64,000 nt of DNA from Methanomassiliicoccales archaeon (GCA_026394375.1 JAPKYJ010000026.1:1-64000); one strand, 5' to 3'; positions 8,009 to 17,131 are shown, counted from the stretch's first letter. The notes: generated from the sequence alone by a model not told the origin. Numbers and translations: made by a program.

Positions 8009-8883
8009 GGGCGGCGATGGGCACGCTGGGCATTTTCGTGGACAGACAGACATTGAGCCATTCGCGCAAGCTAGGGGCGGTGATGCGCTTCCGCGACGCT
8101 GCCGAGGCTCTGGGCCACCGTTCCTACTTCATCTTCCCGGTGGAGATGCGCAAGATCGCCAAGACCAGCGCGCTTCTCATTCGCGGCCGCACCGACCCGC
8201 TGAACGCCACCTATGTGGCCGCCCGTTGGGCCAGCCTGCACGGCATCCCGGTCATCGACGATGCCACCTCCATCCGGATATGCTCGGACAAGGTGAACAT
8301 GTATATGCACTTACAGAAGGCGGGAGTGCCGATACCTGAGACCTGGTATCTGGGTAGGAGGGACGTCGAGGCCGGTGAGGAAGGGATCATCGGCCAGCTG
8401 CATTTCCCCCTGGTCCTCAAGGAGCCCTCCACCAGCTTCAGCAATCGGGTGAAGGTGGCGCACGACCGGAGGGAGCTGACGCGCATCGCCACCTCCTACC
8501 TGAAGCTCAGTCACCTCATCGTGGTCCAGGAACACGTGGAAAGCGAGGAGGACTGGCGCATTGGGATACTGGACGGCGAGGTGCTGTTCGCCTCCCGCTA
8601 CGTGGAGATCGAGCCGGAAGAGGTTCGCCCAATCGAGGAAGAGGAGGTGCCCTACTATGGTGTGGAGACGCTGCCCTTGGACCGGGTTCCGGAGCGGGCG
8701 TTGCGCTTGGCGGTGAGGGCGGCGTGCGCCATCGGCGAAGGGCTGTACAGCGTGGACATCAAGGAGCGCGGAGGCAAGCTCTTCGTCATCGAGGTCAACG
8801 ACAACCCCTCCCTGGAGAATGGGGAGGAGGAACACTATCCAGACGTGTACGAGCGCATCGTGGCTCGCCTGATGAAGGCATGA
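8005..8883 (+). CDS. RimK-like ATP-grasp ligase
   Basis: About 290 residues of the ATP-grasp superfamily closest to RimK/LysX/MptN-type ligases, which join an amino group to a carboxylate through an acyl phosphate. Visible parts are the pre-grasp domain with RGRTDP, the DDATSIRICSDKVNMY segment typical of RimK, the ATP-binding FPLVLKEPSTSFSNRVKV strand pair, VVQEHVE, and the metal-binding end FVIEVNDNPSLENGEE. GTG 8005 overlaps a small ORF. ATG 8017, preceded by GGGTGAGG, is an equally good start. A GCS2-type ligase follows 90 bases downstream. Such pairs are known to make gamma-glutamyl or peptide-modified metabolites. The substrate is unknown. Confidence 0.85.
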   Translation: MRAAMGTLGIFVDRQTLSHSRKLGAVMRFRDAAEALGHRSYFIFPVEMRKIAKTSALLIRGRTDPLNATYVAARWASLHGIPVIDDATSIRICSDKVNMYMHLQKAGVPIPETWYLGRRDVEAGEEGIIGQLHFPLVLKEPSTSFSNRVKVAHDRRELTRIATSYLKLSHLIVVQEHVESEEDWRIGILDGEVLFASRYVEIEPEEVRPIEEEEVPYYGVETLPLDRVPERALRLAVRAACAIGEGLYSVDIKERGGKLFVIEVNDNPSLENGEEEHYPDVYERIVARLMKA

Positions 8884-8961
8884 AGAGATAGAAGCGGGGC
8901 GCTATCTAAGCGCGGGTGGTCGCTGGGAATGGAACAAATCGATCAGCATCTGACTGCAGAA

Positions 8962-8968
8962 GGAGGGG
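8962..8968 (+). promoter_or_regulatory. Shine-Dalgarno site deciding the GCS2-family start
   Basis: GGAGGGG lies 5 bases before ATG 8974. The in-frame upstream ATG at 8929 has no comparable site, so the shorter form is preferred. Confidence 0.7.
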
Positions 8969-8973
8969 TTCGA

Positions 8974-10116
8974 ATGACCATCGGAACGGAGCACGAATAT
9001 TCGATCAACGACGAGTCTTTCAACCCCCTGCCCATCTCGGACCAGATAATCAAGGAGCTGGCCGGTGAGCTCAGGAACGAGATCCCCTTCGGCCCAGTGC
9101 ACCTGTCCAAGGAACTGCAGAAGCATGTGCTGGAGATCACCCCCTCCGTGCCGGCGCACGACCTCGTTTCGTTGGAAGCCTCACTGTACTCAGGCCTGCA
9201 AGGGTTCTACGCCCGCACCGAAGGCAAGTACCGCCTGCTGGGCTTGGGGATGCATCCTGCGCTGCGGCTTGAGGAGGCGCAGGTGTGGGAGCACGAGGAC
9301 AGCGAGATCTACGAGATCTACGATCGCCTCTTCGACATCCGGCAGCATGGCTGGCTGAACATCCAGGCCCTGCAGGTCAACCTCCCCTTCCGGGATGGCG
9401 AGGATATGGTCAGGATGTACAACCGCCTGAGGGCGCTCATCCCCTACCTGGTGGCGGTGTCCGCTTCCTCCCCATTGGTGGAAGGGAAGGAGACCAGGGC
9501 GATGGACAACCGTCTGATCTTCTACCGCGAGAACCAGAGGCGGCTTCCCTCGATCACCCATGGCATCATCCCGGAGAAGCTGCGGAGCCCCGAGCATCAG
9601 CGCCAGATCCAGGAGGAGATGTATGCCACTCTTCGGGAGCACGGCGGAGAGCGGCTCTGTCACGAGTGGGTGGATTCCCGGGGCGTGATAGTGCGGTTCT
9701 CCCGCTGCTGCCTGGAGCTAAAAGCCATCGATGAGCAGGAGTGTCTGCGGGCCGACGTGGCCCTCGTGGCATTCATATTGGCGCTGCTGCGTTGCGACGA
9801 CCTTGGGCTAGAGGAGGACGAGGAGGCGCTGAAAGAGATGACGGAGAAGGCCATCCTGGGCGGGGTTTCGCAGTTCCGACCCGAACTCAGGAAGCTGCAC
9901 GCCGTTGCCAGCAGGAGGGCGAGCGCGGACGAGAGGCGCTATCTTCCTTTGATCAAGACCAAGGTCGAATATGGAAGCCTGGCCGAGGTGATGCTGCAGG
10001 AGCGGCACGAGGGGAAGGGCCTCTTGGTCATGCTGCAGGAGATGGAGGGGGCCCTGCGGACCAACGTCCCGCACCAATGCGGGGCATGCAAGCGCTCCGA
10101 TCCGTTCGGCATCTGA
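8974..10116 (+). CDS. GCS2-family carboxylate-amine ligase
   Basis: A 380-residue member of the GCS2 family (glutamate-cysteine ligase type 2 and relatives) in the glutamine-synthetase-like fold. The N-terminus TIGTEHEYSIND carries the metal-binding Glu-x-Glu pattern; later HPALRLEEAQVWEHED, a substrate loop around LNIQALQVNLPF, and SRCCLELKAIDEQ are typical. Family enzymes make gamma-glutamyl amides such as gamma-glutamylcysteine. The C-terminus ends with a CGACKRSDPFG knuckle that could bind metal. The neighbouring RimK-like ligase suggests a two-step amide-forming pathway, for example a thiol or modified peptide. A frame 15 codons longer is open, but the ribosome site favours 8974. Confidence 0.82.
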   Translation: MTIGTEHEYSINDESFNPLPISDQIIKELAGELRNEIPFGPVHLSKELQKHVLEITPSVPAHDLVSLEASLYSGLQGFYARTEGKYRLLGLGMHPALRLEEAQVWEHEDSEIYEIYDRLFDIRQHGWLNIQALQVNLPFRDGEDMVRMYNRLRALIPYLVAVSASSPLVEGKETRAMDNRLIFYRENQRRLPSITHGIIPEKLRSPEHQRQIQEEMYATLREHGGERLCHEWVDSRGVIVRFSRCCLELKAIDEQECLRADVALVAFILALLRCDDLGLEEDEEALKEMTEKAILGGVSQFRPELRKLHAVASRRASADERRYLPLIKTKVEYGSLAEVMLQERHEGKGLLVMLQEMEGALRTNVPHQCGACKRSDPFGI

Positions 10117-10181
10117 GAGCACTTTCAGCTCGCCCCCTCGGCGATTCAAATACTCTCATCCTTGTTTCGATCCGGGATGGG

Positions 10182-10931
10182 ATGAAGTGGCGCAACCACG
10201 TTGACGTCACCACGCAGGTGGCGGACGCTCTTGGTCTCTCGGATCACTTGACTCGCATCTTGGTAGAGGCTTCTCTGGACCCGGATCGGAACGCGACCAA
10301 GAGCGCGTCACGGGAGAAGGGGGGAACGAGGCTCCACCGGATCCCGCACCATTCGGCTGGTAGAAGGGAAATGATGAGGATGGTCTGGAAGGCCAGGAGC
10401 GCACACCTGGAAGGCAGGGAAGAGGACGCGGTGTGGTGCCTCGGGCGGGCGTTGCACTACATTCAGGATATGCACGTGCGCGTCGGCCTGGCCTATTGGA
10501 GGCACGACCGAGCGGAGAGGGAGATCGGTCATCTGCACATCGCCCCTCTGCCCGCCTGCAAAGGGGTCCAGATGTCCTTGTCCTCGCCACATTTCGTCTG
10601 GGACTGCCTGGGGGCCTGCAGACCTCGCCGCGATCCGGCGGACGCTCTCTACTTTGCCTGCCTGTATTCAGGGGCAGTAGCGGGAGCGGTGCTAGGGGAT
10701 CTGCGGCCGGAGAAGGCATCGATGAGGCGATGGCAGAGCTCGAAGAGAAGGCACTGGATGCTCATCGTCCCTGTCGGAGTGGGCGTGGCATCCGCATTCG
10801 TCCTCCTTGCGTTCGCGGGCGGCTCCCCTCACCTCAGCGTGCTCGGTCTGCCTTCGGCGGCGCTCATCATTGCCTTGGACCGCCGGTACTACTTCGATGC
10901 GGAGGAAGCGAAATGGTTCGGATTACGCTGA
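10182..10931 (+). CDS. Phospholipase C/P1 nuclease-like zinc protein with C-terminal membrane helices
   Basis: About 249 residues. The first 150 resemble the all-helical zinc-dependent phospholipase C/P1 nuclease superfamily: an N-terminal WRNH, DPDRN, a His-rich HRIPHH, and LGRALHYIQDMHV, the usual zinc-binding helix. The last 75 residues hold two hydrophobic segments (LIVPVGVGVASAFVLLAFAG and a second shorter one) followed by RRYYFD. ATG 10182 is preceded by GGGATGG. An in-frame extension upstream only overlaps the GCS2 gene. Possible roles are phospholipid or phosphoester hydrolysis at the membrane. Whether it belongs to the ligase operon is unclear (65-base gap). Confidence 0.5.
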   Translation: MKWRNHVDVTTQVADALGLSDHLTRILVEASLDPDRNATKSASREKGGTRLHRIPHHSAGRREMMRMVWKARSAHLEGREEDAVWCLGRALHYIQDMHVRVGLAYWRHDRAEREIGHLHIAPLPACKGVQMSLSSPHFVWDCLGACRPRRDPADALYFACLYSGAVAGAVLGDLRPEKASMRRWQSSKRRHWMLIVPVGVGVASAFVLLAFAGGSPHLSVLGLPSAALIIALDRRYYFDAEEAKWFGLR

Positions 10932-10995
10932 TCAGGACTCCCGAAGCTACCAAGCCTCATTACCCTCCCATGCAGACTCGAAGCCTCTTGATAGC

Positions 10996-12537
10996 TCAGA
11001 GATCGATCGTCGCTCCCTTGCGCGCGGGGACCAGCTCGATTTTCTCGAATCGTCGAAAAGGACCTATGTCTTCGGTGTGGACAGGCATGACCCTCTTCGG
11101 CGCGATGGCCTCGATGAGGCGTTCCAGGTCCTCCACCGAGGCATGCCCGGACGCATGGTAGTCATGATCGAATCTCGGCACCTCCTCTCCCTTCTTGCCC
11201 TCCATCCAGAATCCCTTGATCTTGAAGTGGAACATCTCCAGCCAGTGCCAGAGCCGACGGAAGTCCACGACCTGCTCTTCACTGTAAGCCTCGCTGCTCG
11301 AATAGATATACGTCCCCGCCTCGGGTTTGATGTCCAACAGCTGGCTCATGTCGAAGTACGAGAAGCAAAGGATGTGTTCGCGCGGAGCGGAATGCAGTTC
11401 ACCCGGGTCCACGAACAAGCCCTCGAACCGTTGGTGGACCTTGTCATCGATGCCGGATGTGGTGCCTTTGAGCGGGAGGTAAACCCTCATGCCCCGCATG
11501 CGATCGATGCCGTCCGCGGTCCGCAGCGCCTCCAGGAAGTAGGCGTCCTTCACCGTCACCACTAAAGTGCGATCCAGTCTCTGGGCGATGTCCTTGAACG
11601 TCTCCAGTCGCTCGAAGTTGCGCGGTCCGAAATCCGCGACGATAAGCTCCTCCTCATGCCTGGCCGCCTCCATGCAGGTCCGGGCCACTTTCTCCTCGGA
11701 GCGATCGCCCGCGTCCGCGTCCCGGGAGGTTCGCGTTCCCTCGATGATGAGCAGCTCGGGTTGTAGTTCGGCGGCCTTCTCCGCGAACTTCCAGGTTTTG
11801 TTCCCGTATCGACCATGGGCTCTGAGGTCGCCGGTGTACACCACCCATCCGCTCGAGGTTTCCACGCCATAGGCCGTAGCGCCGTAGATGGAATGATCGA
11901 CGTCAAAGGACTGGAACTCGAAGCCGAGGGACCCGCAGCTGAGCATCCCTCGAGCCTCCAGCTCCTTCTTCTTCGCCGGCGAGGTCGCCCAGAAGACCTC
12001 GAGGTCAGCGGAGCACGTGCTGGTAGGAACGAAGGCTCGGCCCTGGTAGGAATCGGAGCTCGACGCGACCTTCAGCACCCTTCCGTCAGCCGGAGTCCTG
12101 TCGCGGAGCGAACCATAGACGGTCTCGCCCTCGGGCGTGCTGCCGCAATCCCGAAGGGCCTTCATGATGGCCATGGTCGTGGGCGATGCCACGAACGGGA
12201 TGTCCAGGTCGAACAGGCCGGCGTGTCCGATGTGGTCCATATGCGCATGGGAGATGAGCACCGCGTCCACTTGCACGTCGAGCGCCCGATTCGCGTCCAT
12301 ATCGGCAGGCACCAGGTCTGAACGGTACTGTTTGAGGTGGGGGACCAAGCCCATTTTCACGAGATCATGAATGCCCCTCGTAGCAGAACGGGGCTGGAGG
12401 AAATCACTGTAATACTCGCCCAGCTGGTGGTAATTCTGCCCGAAGTCAAAGAACAGACCGTGGCCATCGAAGTCCAGATGGATTTTGTTGCCGCCAATGC
12501 AATCGGCGCCATCGAAGACCGTGACCTTGACGCTCAT
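10996..12537 (-). CDS. Metallo-beta-lactamase-fold hydrolase, RNase J/CPSF-like
   Basis: A 513-residue protein of the RNase J/beta-CASP-like metallo-beta-lactamase group. It begins with an IGGNKIHLDF strand, then the zinc motif SHAHMDHIGH near residue 95, a second histidine site in YTGDLRAHG, an IIEGTRT strand, and the C-terminal SGHASVEDLERLIEAI and VMPVHTED motifs typical of beta-CASP nucleases. It is convergent with the phospholipase-like gene and divergent from leuC. Predicted role: RNA processing or decay. Long insertions make it different from standard RNase J, so the exact substrate is open. Confidence 0.8.
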   Translation of the reverse strand: MSVKVTVFDGADCIGGNKIHLDFDGHGLFFDFGQNYHQLGEYYSDFLQPRSATRGIHDLVKMGLVPHLKQYRSDLVPADMDANRALDVQVDAVLISHAHMDHIGHAGLFDLDIPFVASPTTMAIMKALRDCGSTPEGETVYGSLRDRTPADGRVLKVASSSDSYQGRAFVPTSTCSADLEVFWATSPAKKKELEARGMLSCGSLGFEFQSFDVDHSIYGATAYGVETSSGWVVYTGDLRAHGRYGNKTWKFAEKAAELQPELLIIEGTRTSRDADAGDRSEEKVARTCMEAARHEEELIVADFGPRNFERLETFKDIAQRLDRTLVVTVKDAYFLEALRTADGIDRMRGMRVYLPLKGTTSGIDDKVHQRFEGLFVDPGELHSAPREHILCFSYFDMSQLLDIKPEAGTYIYSSSEAYSEEQVVDFRRLWHWLEMFHFKIKGFWMEGKKGEEVPRFDHDYHASGHASVEDLERLIEAIAPKRVMPVHTEDIGPFRRFEKIELVPARKGATIDL

Positions 12538-12680
12538 CTTTCATCCCTCGATTCTAATCTCTCGTCGCAGCCATAATCATTCCTGTCCTTCTACGTTCTC
12601 TGCGACCGTATCTCCTTGGTTCAGACCGTTCCTCCGTCGGCGACACGATTATTAGGTCGGGCCTGGTTAGTCGGTAGCGC

Positions 12681-13940
12681 ATGGGAGCGAGGACCTTCGC
12701 GGAAAAAGTGCTCTCCCGAGCGTCCGGCAAGGATGTCCAGGCGGGAGAAATCGTCACGGCCAAGATCGACCTGGCCATGTCTCACGAGAACTCCGCTCTG
12801 GTGCTCAAGGCCTTCAAAGAGATGGGCGCCAAGCGTATCAAGGAGCCAGATAAGCTGGTGATCCTCTTCGATCATCGCGTGCCCGCCTCCACGGTCAAGG
12901 CAGCCGAATCGCACAAGGTGGTCAGGGAGTTCGTGCGGCAGGAGGGCATCGGCACGTTCTACGATCTCAGGGAGGGGGTGTGCCATGAGGTGCTGCCCTC
13001 CAAGGGACATGTACTGCCGGGTATGCTGGTGGTAGGCACGGATTCGCATACGACGACCTATGGAGCGTTGGGCGCATTCGCCACGGGCATAGGGGCTACG
13101 GAAATGGCCGCCGTCTGGGCCCTGGGCGAGCTCTGGCTGCGGGTACCAGAGACGATGAGGCTGGTCATGGACGGTGGTCTTCCCCCTATGGTGAGCGCGA
13201 AGGACGCGATATTGCACGTCATCGGCAAAATGGGAGCCGACGGGGCAGACTACCAATGCGTCGAGTTCACGGGGGATGTGGTGGAGCGTCTATCCATCGC
13301 CGGGCGAATGGTCCTCTCGAACATGAGCGTGGAGATGGGGGCCAAGACGGGCGTCTGTTTTCCGGACGCCAAGACCGAGCAGTTCCTATCCAGTCGCACT
13401 CAAATCCCCTGGCACCCGGTGCACACGGACGATGACGCCAAGGTGAAGGCGATTAAGCATTTCGACCTGAGCGAGCTTGCCCCCCAGGTGGCCAAGCCTC
13501 ACGCCGTGGACAACGTGGTGTCTGTGGGCCAGGTCCTAGGAATGAGCATCGACCAGGCTTTCATCGGCTCGTGCACCAACGGCCGGTTGGAGGACCTCAC
13601 GGCCGCGGAGGGCGTCCTTCGGGGGAAGAAAGCCTCGGACAAGGTCAGGCTGATAGTCGCCCCCGCCTCGAGGGATATCTACCTTGAGGCCATAGAGCGA
13701 GGGATCATCGCCTCCCTGGTGCGCTCTGGGGCCATAGTTCTCAACCCCGGATGCGGACCTTGCCTGGGGGCGCACGAAGGTCTTCTTGCTCCCGGGGAAA
13801 GATGCATCGCCACCACCAACCGCAACTTCCGCGGGAGGATGGGTTCGCCTGAGGCGGAGATTTATCTGGCCAGTCCGGTCACGGTAGCAGCCAGCGCTAT
13901 TAAGGGAGAGATAGCGGACCCTAGGGAGGTCGTTCCGTGA
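12681..13940 (+). CDS. leuC: 3-isopropylmalate/homoaconitate dehydratase, large subunit
   Basis: A 419-residue archaeal-type large subunit of the aconitase superfamily. It has VGTDSHTTTYGALGAFATG near residue 115, the first [4Fe-4S] cysteine in FIGSCTNGRLED, and the CGPC pair in LNPGCGPCLGAHEG. It isomerises isopropylmalate in leucine synthesis or homocitrate-type acids in coenzyme B synthesis in methanogens; the large subunit cannot tell these apart. The small-subunit gene overlaps its stop by 4 bases. The symbol is family-level. Confidence 0.88.
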   Translation: MGARTFAEKVLSRASGKDVQAGEIVTAKIDLAMSHENSALVLKAFKEMGAKRIKEPDKLVILFDHRVPASTVKAAESHKVVREFVRQEGIGTFYDLREGVCHEVLPSKGHVLPGMLVVGTDSHTTTYGALGAFATGIGATEMAAVWALGELWLRVPETMRLVMDGGLPPMVSAKDAILHVIGKMGADGADYQCVEFTGDVVERLSIAGRMVLSNMSVEMGAKTGVCFPDAKTEQFLSSRTQIPWHPVHTDDDAKVKAIKHFDLSELAPQVAKPHAVDNVVSVGQVLGMSIDQAFIGSCTNGRLEDLTAAEGVLRGKKASDKVRLIVAPASRDIYLEAIERGIIASLVRSGAIVLNPGCGPCLGAHEGLLAPGERCIATTNRNFRGRMGSPEAEIYLASPVTVAASAIKGEIADPREVVP

Positions 13941-14431
13941 TACGAGGCAGGGCGTGGCTTTTCGGTGACCACATCAACACCGACCTCATCATTCCCGGCC
14001 GATACTTGGACGACTACAGTCCTGAGAATCTGGTGAAGCACGTGTTGGAGGATGCCGACCCATCCTTCGCCAAGCAAGTGGCCAAGGGCGATATCATCGT
14101 GGCGGGGCGCAACTTCGGTTGCGGCTCGAGCCGGGAGCAGGCGCCTTTGGCGTTGAAGTTAGCTGGTGTATCAGGGGTGATCGCCGTCAGCTTCGCCCGC
14201 ATCTTCTTCCGGAACGCGGTGAACGTAGGGCTGCCGGTCATCATCTGTCCTCAAGCGCAAGCGCTATTGAGGCAAGGAGACGAGGTGGAGGTCGACCTCG
14301 AGCGAGGCCTTGTCCGGTCGGTCGTGACAGGAAAGGAACTGCGCTTCGAGCGTTTGCCCAAGTTCTTGGTGGAGGTCCTTGACAACGGGGGGCTAGTGCC
14401 CTACGTTCGGGAACGGCTGCGCGAGGAATGA
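13937..14431 (+). CDS. leuD: 3-isopropylmalate/homoaconitate dehydratase, small subunit
   Basis: A 164-residue swivel-domain subunit that completes the dehydratase active site with the preceding gene product. Key parts are GDHINTDLIIPGRYL, the FGCGSSREQAP loop that contacts substrate, and FARIFFRNAVNVGLPV. The specificity loop after GRYL reads DDY, whereas characterised methanogen homoaconitases have RT there (YLRT), so an isopropylmalate role seems more likely; this is inference. ATG 13937 is not available; GTG 13937 overlaps the large-subunit stop. Confidence 0.88.
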   Translation: MIRGRAWLFGDHINTDLIIPGRYLDDYSPENLVKHVLEDADPSFAKQVAKGDIIVAGRNFGCGSSREQAPLALKLAGVSGVIAVSFARIFFRNAVNVGLPVIICPQAQALLRQGDEVEVDLERGLVRSVVTGKELRFERLPKFLVEVLDNGGLVPYVRERLREE

Positions 14432-14516
14432 GTCCAAGCCCAAGGAAAAGGTGCTCGTAGGTTTACCCAGATGAATAATTTGGAGTGCCCGAGAGGGGCC
14501 GCCGAATTGCATAAAG

Positions 14517-14524
14517 CTTATAAG
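14517..14524 (+). promoter_or_regulatory. TATA box of the rpoK-rps2 operon
   Basis: CTTATAAG about 27-34 bases before the TTG start of rpoK, giving a very short 5' leader. Confidence 0.6.
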
Positions 14525-14550
14525 GGCATCGTTAATATGGGGTTACTCCC

Positions 14551-14742
14551 TTGTCGGTGATTGAAATTAGGAAATACACCCGTTTCGAGAAGGCGCGCAT
14601 CATCGGTGCCAGGGCACTGCAGATTTCTCTCGGCGCGCCCACACTCCTGGACATCCCAGAGGGGGTTATCGATCCCATCGAGATTGCCAAGATGGAGTTC
14701 GAAAAAGAGATCATACCCATCGATGTGAAGAGGGATGAATGA
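14551..14742 (+). CDS. rpoK: DNA-directed RNA polymerase subunit K (Rpb6-like)
   Basis: A 63-residue archaeal Rpb6/omega homologue that stabilises the polymerase clamp and assembly. The family core [18 protein letters not shown] is at residues 9-26, followed by GAPTLLDIP. It begins at a TTG codon: an in-frame TAA at 14533 excludes a longer form, and no ATG is in frame before the core; GTG 14557 is the only other choice. It starts the rpoK-rps2 block that is conserved in archaea, here without enolase between the genes. Confidence 0.92.
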   Translation: MSVIEIRKYTRFEKARIIGARALQISLGAPTLLDIPEGVIDPIEIAKMEFEKEIIPIDVKRDE

Positions 14743-14752
14743 GGGGTTGCAG

Positions 14753-15364
14753 ATGAGCGAGGAAACCACTACAGACCTGCTTGTATCAGAGGACGTTTAC
14801 CTGACTTCTGGCGTTCATATCGGCACGCAGCAGAAGAGCGCCGACATGAAACAGTTCATATTCAAGGTCCGATCGGACGGATTGTACGTCATGGATGTGA
14901 AGCAGACCGATGCCCGCATCCGGGCGGCCGCGAAGTTCCTGTCACGTTTCCAGCCGGACCGCATCCTGGTCGTGTCCGCTCGCCAATACGGACAGAAGCC
15001 AGTGAAGATCTTCACCAAGGCCATCGGCGCCAAGACGTTCCCCGGCAGGTTCGTGCCCGGGTCGCTCACCAATCCCCGACTATCGGACTTCGTCGAACCA
15101 GAGATACTCATGGTCACGGACCCTGCGGCCGACCAGCAGGCCATGGCGGAAGCGATGAACGTGGGCATACCCATACTGGCATTGTGCGACGCCAACAACG
15201 AAACGCGCAACGTGGACCTGGTCGTCCCTACCAACAACAAGGGCCGCCGGGCGCTAGCCTGCGTCTACTGGCTGCTGACCCGCGAGACCCTGAAGGAAAG
15301 GGGGCAGCTGTCCAGGGACGAGGACTTCAAGCTCACCATCGACGACTTCGAGGCCAGCCTCTGA
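14753..15364 (+). CDS. rps2: Small ribosomal subunit protein S2
   Basis: A roughly 203-residue archaeal S2 (uS2) with the hallmark [21 protein letters not shown]-terminus, [20 protein letters not shown], the [11 protein letters not shown] loop and the [15 protein letters not shown] segment. It binds the head-platform junction of the small subunit. ATG 14753 is preferred because GAGGGG sits 8 bases upstream; an in-frame ATG at 14735 would overlap rpoK and lacks a site. It is followed by the MEMO gene, a common archaeal order. Confidence 0.95.
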   Translation: MSEETTTDLLVSEDVYLTSGVHIGTQQKSADMKQFIFKVRSDGLYVMDVKQTDARIRAAAKFLSRFQPDRILVVSARQYGQKPVKIFTKAIGAKTFPGRFVPGSLTNPRLSDFVEPEILMVTDPAADQQAMAEAMNVGIPILALCDANNETRNVDLVVPTNNKGRRALACVYWLLTRETLKERGQLSRDEDFKLTIDDFEASL

Positions 15365-15410
15365 GCCGTCATAAAATTCTTCTACTTCCACTTCCCTAAT
15401 CATTTGTTTG

Positions 15411-16229
15411 ATGAGCATGCGCTATCCAGCGGTGGCGGGCCGATTCTATGCGGGCAAAGACAAGGAGCTGCGCCAGGAGATCGAGGACTGCTTCAATCAC
15501 CGGCTCGGGCCGGGGCGGATCCCTCATCTGGGCCAGGGTGGTGGCAAGATCGTGGGAGCGGTGGTCCCGCACGCCGGTTATATGTACTCCGGTCCGGTGG
15601 CGGCGCATGTCTACGCCGCATTGGCCAAGCAAGGATTCCCTCAGACGTTCGTCATCATCGGTCCGAACCACCACGGTCTAGGGGCGGGAGTGGCCATGAG
15701 CACCGAGGACTTCTCCACCCCCCTAGGCGTGTGCAAGGTGGACCAGGAGCTTGCCTCCCAGCTCAGGGGTCTGGTGGAGGACGATCCCTATGCCCACTTG
15801 CAGGAGCATTCCCTGGAGGTTCAGCTGCCGTTCCTCCAGTACTTCAAGTCGGACGTGCAGATACTGCCCATCGTCATGATGTTCCAGGATTACGAGACCG
15901 CACGTGAGCTGGGCGCCCGACTGAAGAAGGCCAACGAGGGCAAGGACGTGGTGGTCATCGCTTCCAGCGACTTCTCGCACTATGTCTCGCCCCAGGAGGC
16001 GAAGAAGAAGGACTCCATGGTCATCGAGAAGATACTCAAGCTCGATGCTCGGGGGGTGGAGACGGCGGTCATGACCAATGATGTCTCAATGTGCGGCTAC
16101 GGCCCGGTCATGGCCATGCTGGAGGCCGTGGCAGGACGAGAGGCGGACCTGCTGAAGTATGCCACATCGGGGGACGTGTCGCCCATGAAAGAAGTGGTGG
16201 GCTACGCGGGCATCGTGGTCAAGAAGTGA
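15411..16229 (+). CDS. MEMO family protein (AmmeMemoRadiSam protein B)
   Basis: A 272-residue member of the Memo family, a dioxygenase-like alpha/beta fold related to LigB. It starts with the MRYPAVAGRFY motif, then GAVVPHAGYMYSGPVAAHVY, IIGPNHHGLG, EHSLEVQLPFLQY and IASSDFSHYV, which supply the conserved His residues of the active cleft. Family members often occur with an AMMECR1 protein and a radical SAM enzyme, neither of which is here; instead it follows rps2 as in many archaea. No ribosome site precedes ATG 15411, fitting a leaderless or coupled start. Its biochemical role is unresolved. Confidence 0.9.
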   Translation: MSMRYPAVAGRFYAGKDKELRQEIEDCFNHRLGPGRIPHLGQGGGKIVGAVVPHAGYMYSGPVAAHVYAALAKQGFPQTFVIIGPNHHGLGAGVAMSTEDFSTPLGVCKVDQELASQLRGLVEDDPYAHLQEHSLEVQLPFLQYFKSDVQILPIVMMFQDYETARELGARLKKANEGKDVVVIASSDFSHYVSPQEAKKKDSMVIEKILKLDARGVETAVMTNDVSMCGYGPVMAMLEAVAGREADLLKYATSGDVSPMKEVVGYAGIVVKK

Positions 16230-16294
16230 GCGGCACCGCCAAGCTTTCTATAGCGAGGGCCTGATACCAAGCTCACCTTTGAACGAGGTACCGC

Positions 16295-17086
16295 ATGAGC
16301 CAGTCTATGAAAGGGAACACTTCCGGCAAGGGAAAAGGGGATCCGGCGCTGCGTGCCGGGGCCAAGTCCCATGTCATGGAGAGCATCAAAGCCCGGGAGC
16401 GGACCGACGAGACCATCAAGGGCTGGATCACCTACCTGCCCCTGATCGGGGTGGGCGGGGGCGTGCTCGTGGGATTCATTTTCACCTACTGGCTCGGGAC
16501 GTTGGAAGGTCTGGTTGTCGGCCTATTCTTCATGTTCACCGTGGCCTTCGCCTTCACCGCGTTGCTGAACTACCGACTGCTGCTGAGGTTGCGAGAGCAC
16601 TTTCGTCGGGAATCGATGCTCCGGCGAGGCCTGCTCGAATACCTGCGGACCGTGGCCGAGGAGAAGGGGACGCTGGAACGGATCGGGACCGAGCTATCCA
16701 ACCTGGAAAGCATCGAGCGTGAGGCGGGCTCCAAAGAGAAGGCCCCCGATCCGATGTACGCGGCCTTGGGGGCATTGCCGATCGTCGGAATTTTCATCAC
16801 CCTGCTCAGCCTCCACGCGCTCACTTCGTTGCCGCCAGCGCATGAGAAGCGTTGGATGGCGTTCCTCCAGCAGGCCTCCGTCGCTGCCAAGCCCAACGGA
16901 CTGGAATTGAGGTTCGCGGCGAATGCGACGCTGAAGAAAAGGGAGTTCGCTCTGTACGCCGTCCTGGCTATCGTCTTCCTACCCTTCCTGGTCTACTGGT
17001 ATCGGTTGTTGGTAGGAGAGATGAACTCGCACTTCTGCTCCCAGTGGAGGGACGAGGACTACCTGCTCAGGGAGCTTGGACGATGA
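16295..17086 (+). CDS. Four-helix membrane protein, unknown
   Basis: A 263-residue protein with a basic, Lys/Gly-rich cytoplasmic N-terminus (residues 1-40), a membrane pair at about 45-66 and 71-93, a charged helical stretch at 95-150 likely to form a coiled coil (RRGLLEYLRTVAEEKGTLER), and a second membrane pair at about 155-177 and 224-245. No enzyme motif is seen. It lies between the MEMO gene and a zinc-ribbon membrane gene on the same strand. No family is recognised. Confidence 0.65.
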   Translation: MSQSMKGNTSGKGKGDPALRAGAKSHVMESIKARERTDETIKGWITYLPLIGVGGGVLVGFIFTYWLGTLEGLVVGLFFMFTVAFAFTALLNYRLLLRLREHFRRESMLRRGLLEYLRTVAEEKGTLERIGTELSNLESIEREAGSKEKAPDPMYAALGALPIVGIFITLLSLHALTSLPPAHEKRWMAFLQQASVAAKPNGLELRFAANATLKKREFALYAVLAIVFLPFLVYWYRLLVGEMNSHFCSQWRDEDYLLRELGR

Positions 17087-17131
17087 GTCAGAATCAATTT
17101 ATCAGACCTCGCACTTGACAGAGGGAGGAGA

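Noticed and set aside
8929-8973. 15-codon longer N-terminus for the GCS2-family ligase
   Set aside because: No ribosome site at ATG 8929, whereas GGAGGGG precedes ATG 8974, where the family begins.
14431-14550. tRNA or small RNA before rpoK
   Set aside because: No T-loop or cloverleaf pattern; the stretch is explained by the promoter.
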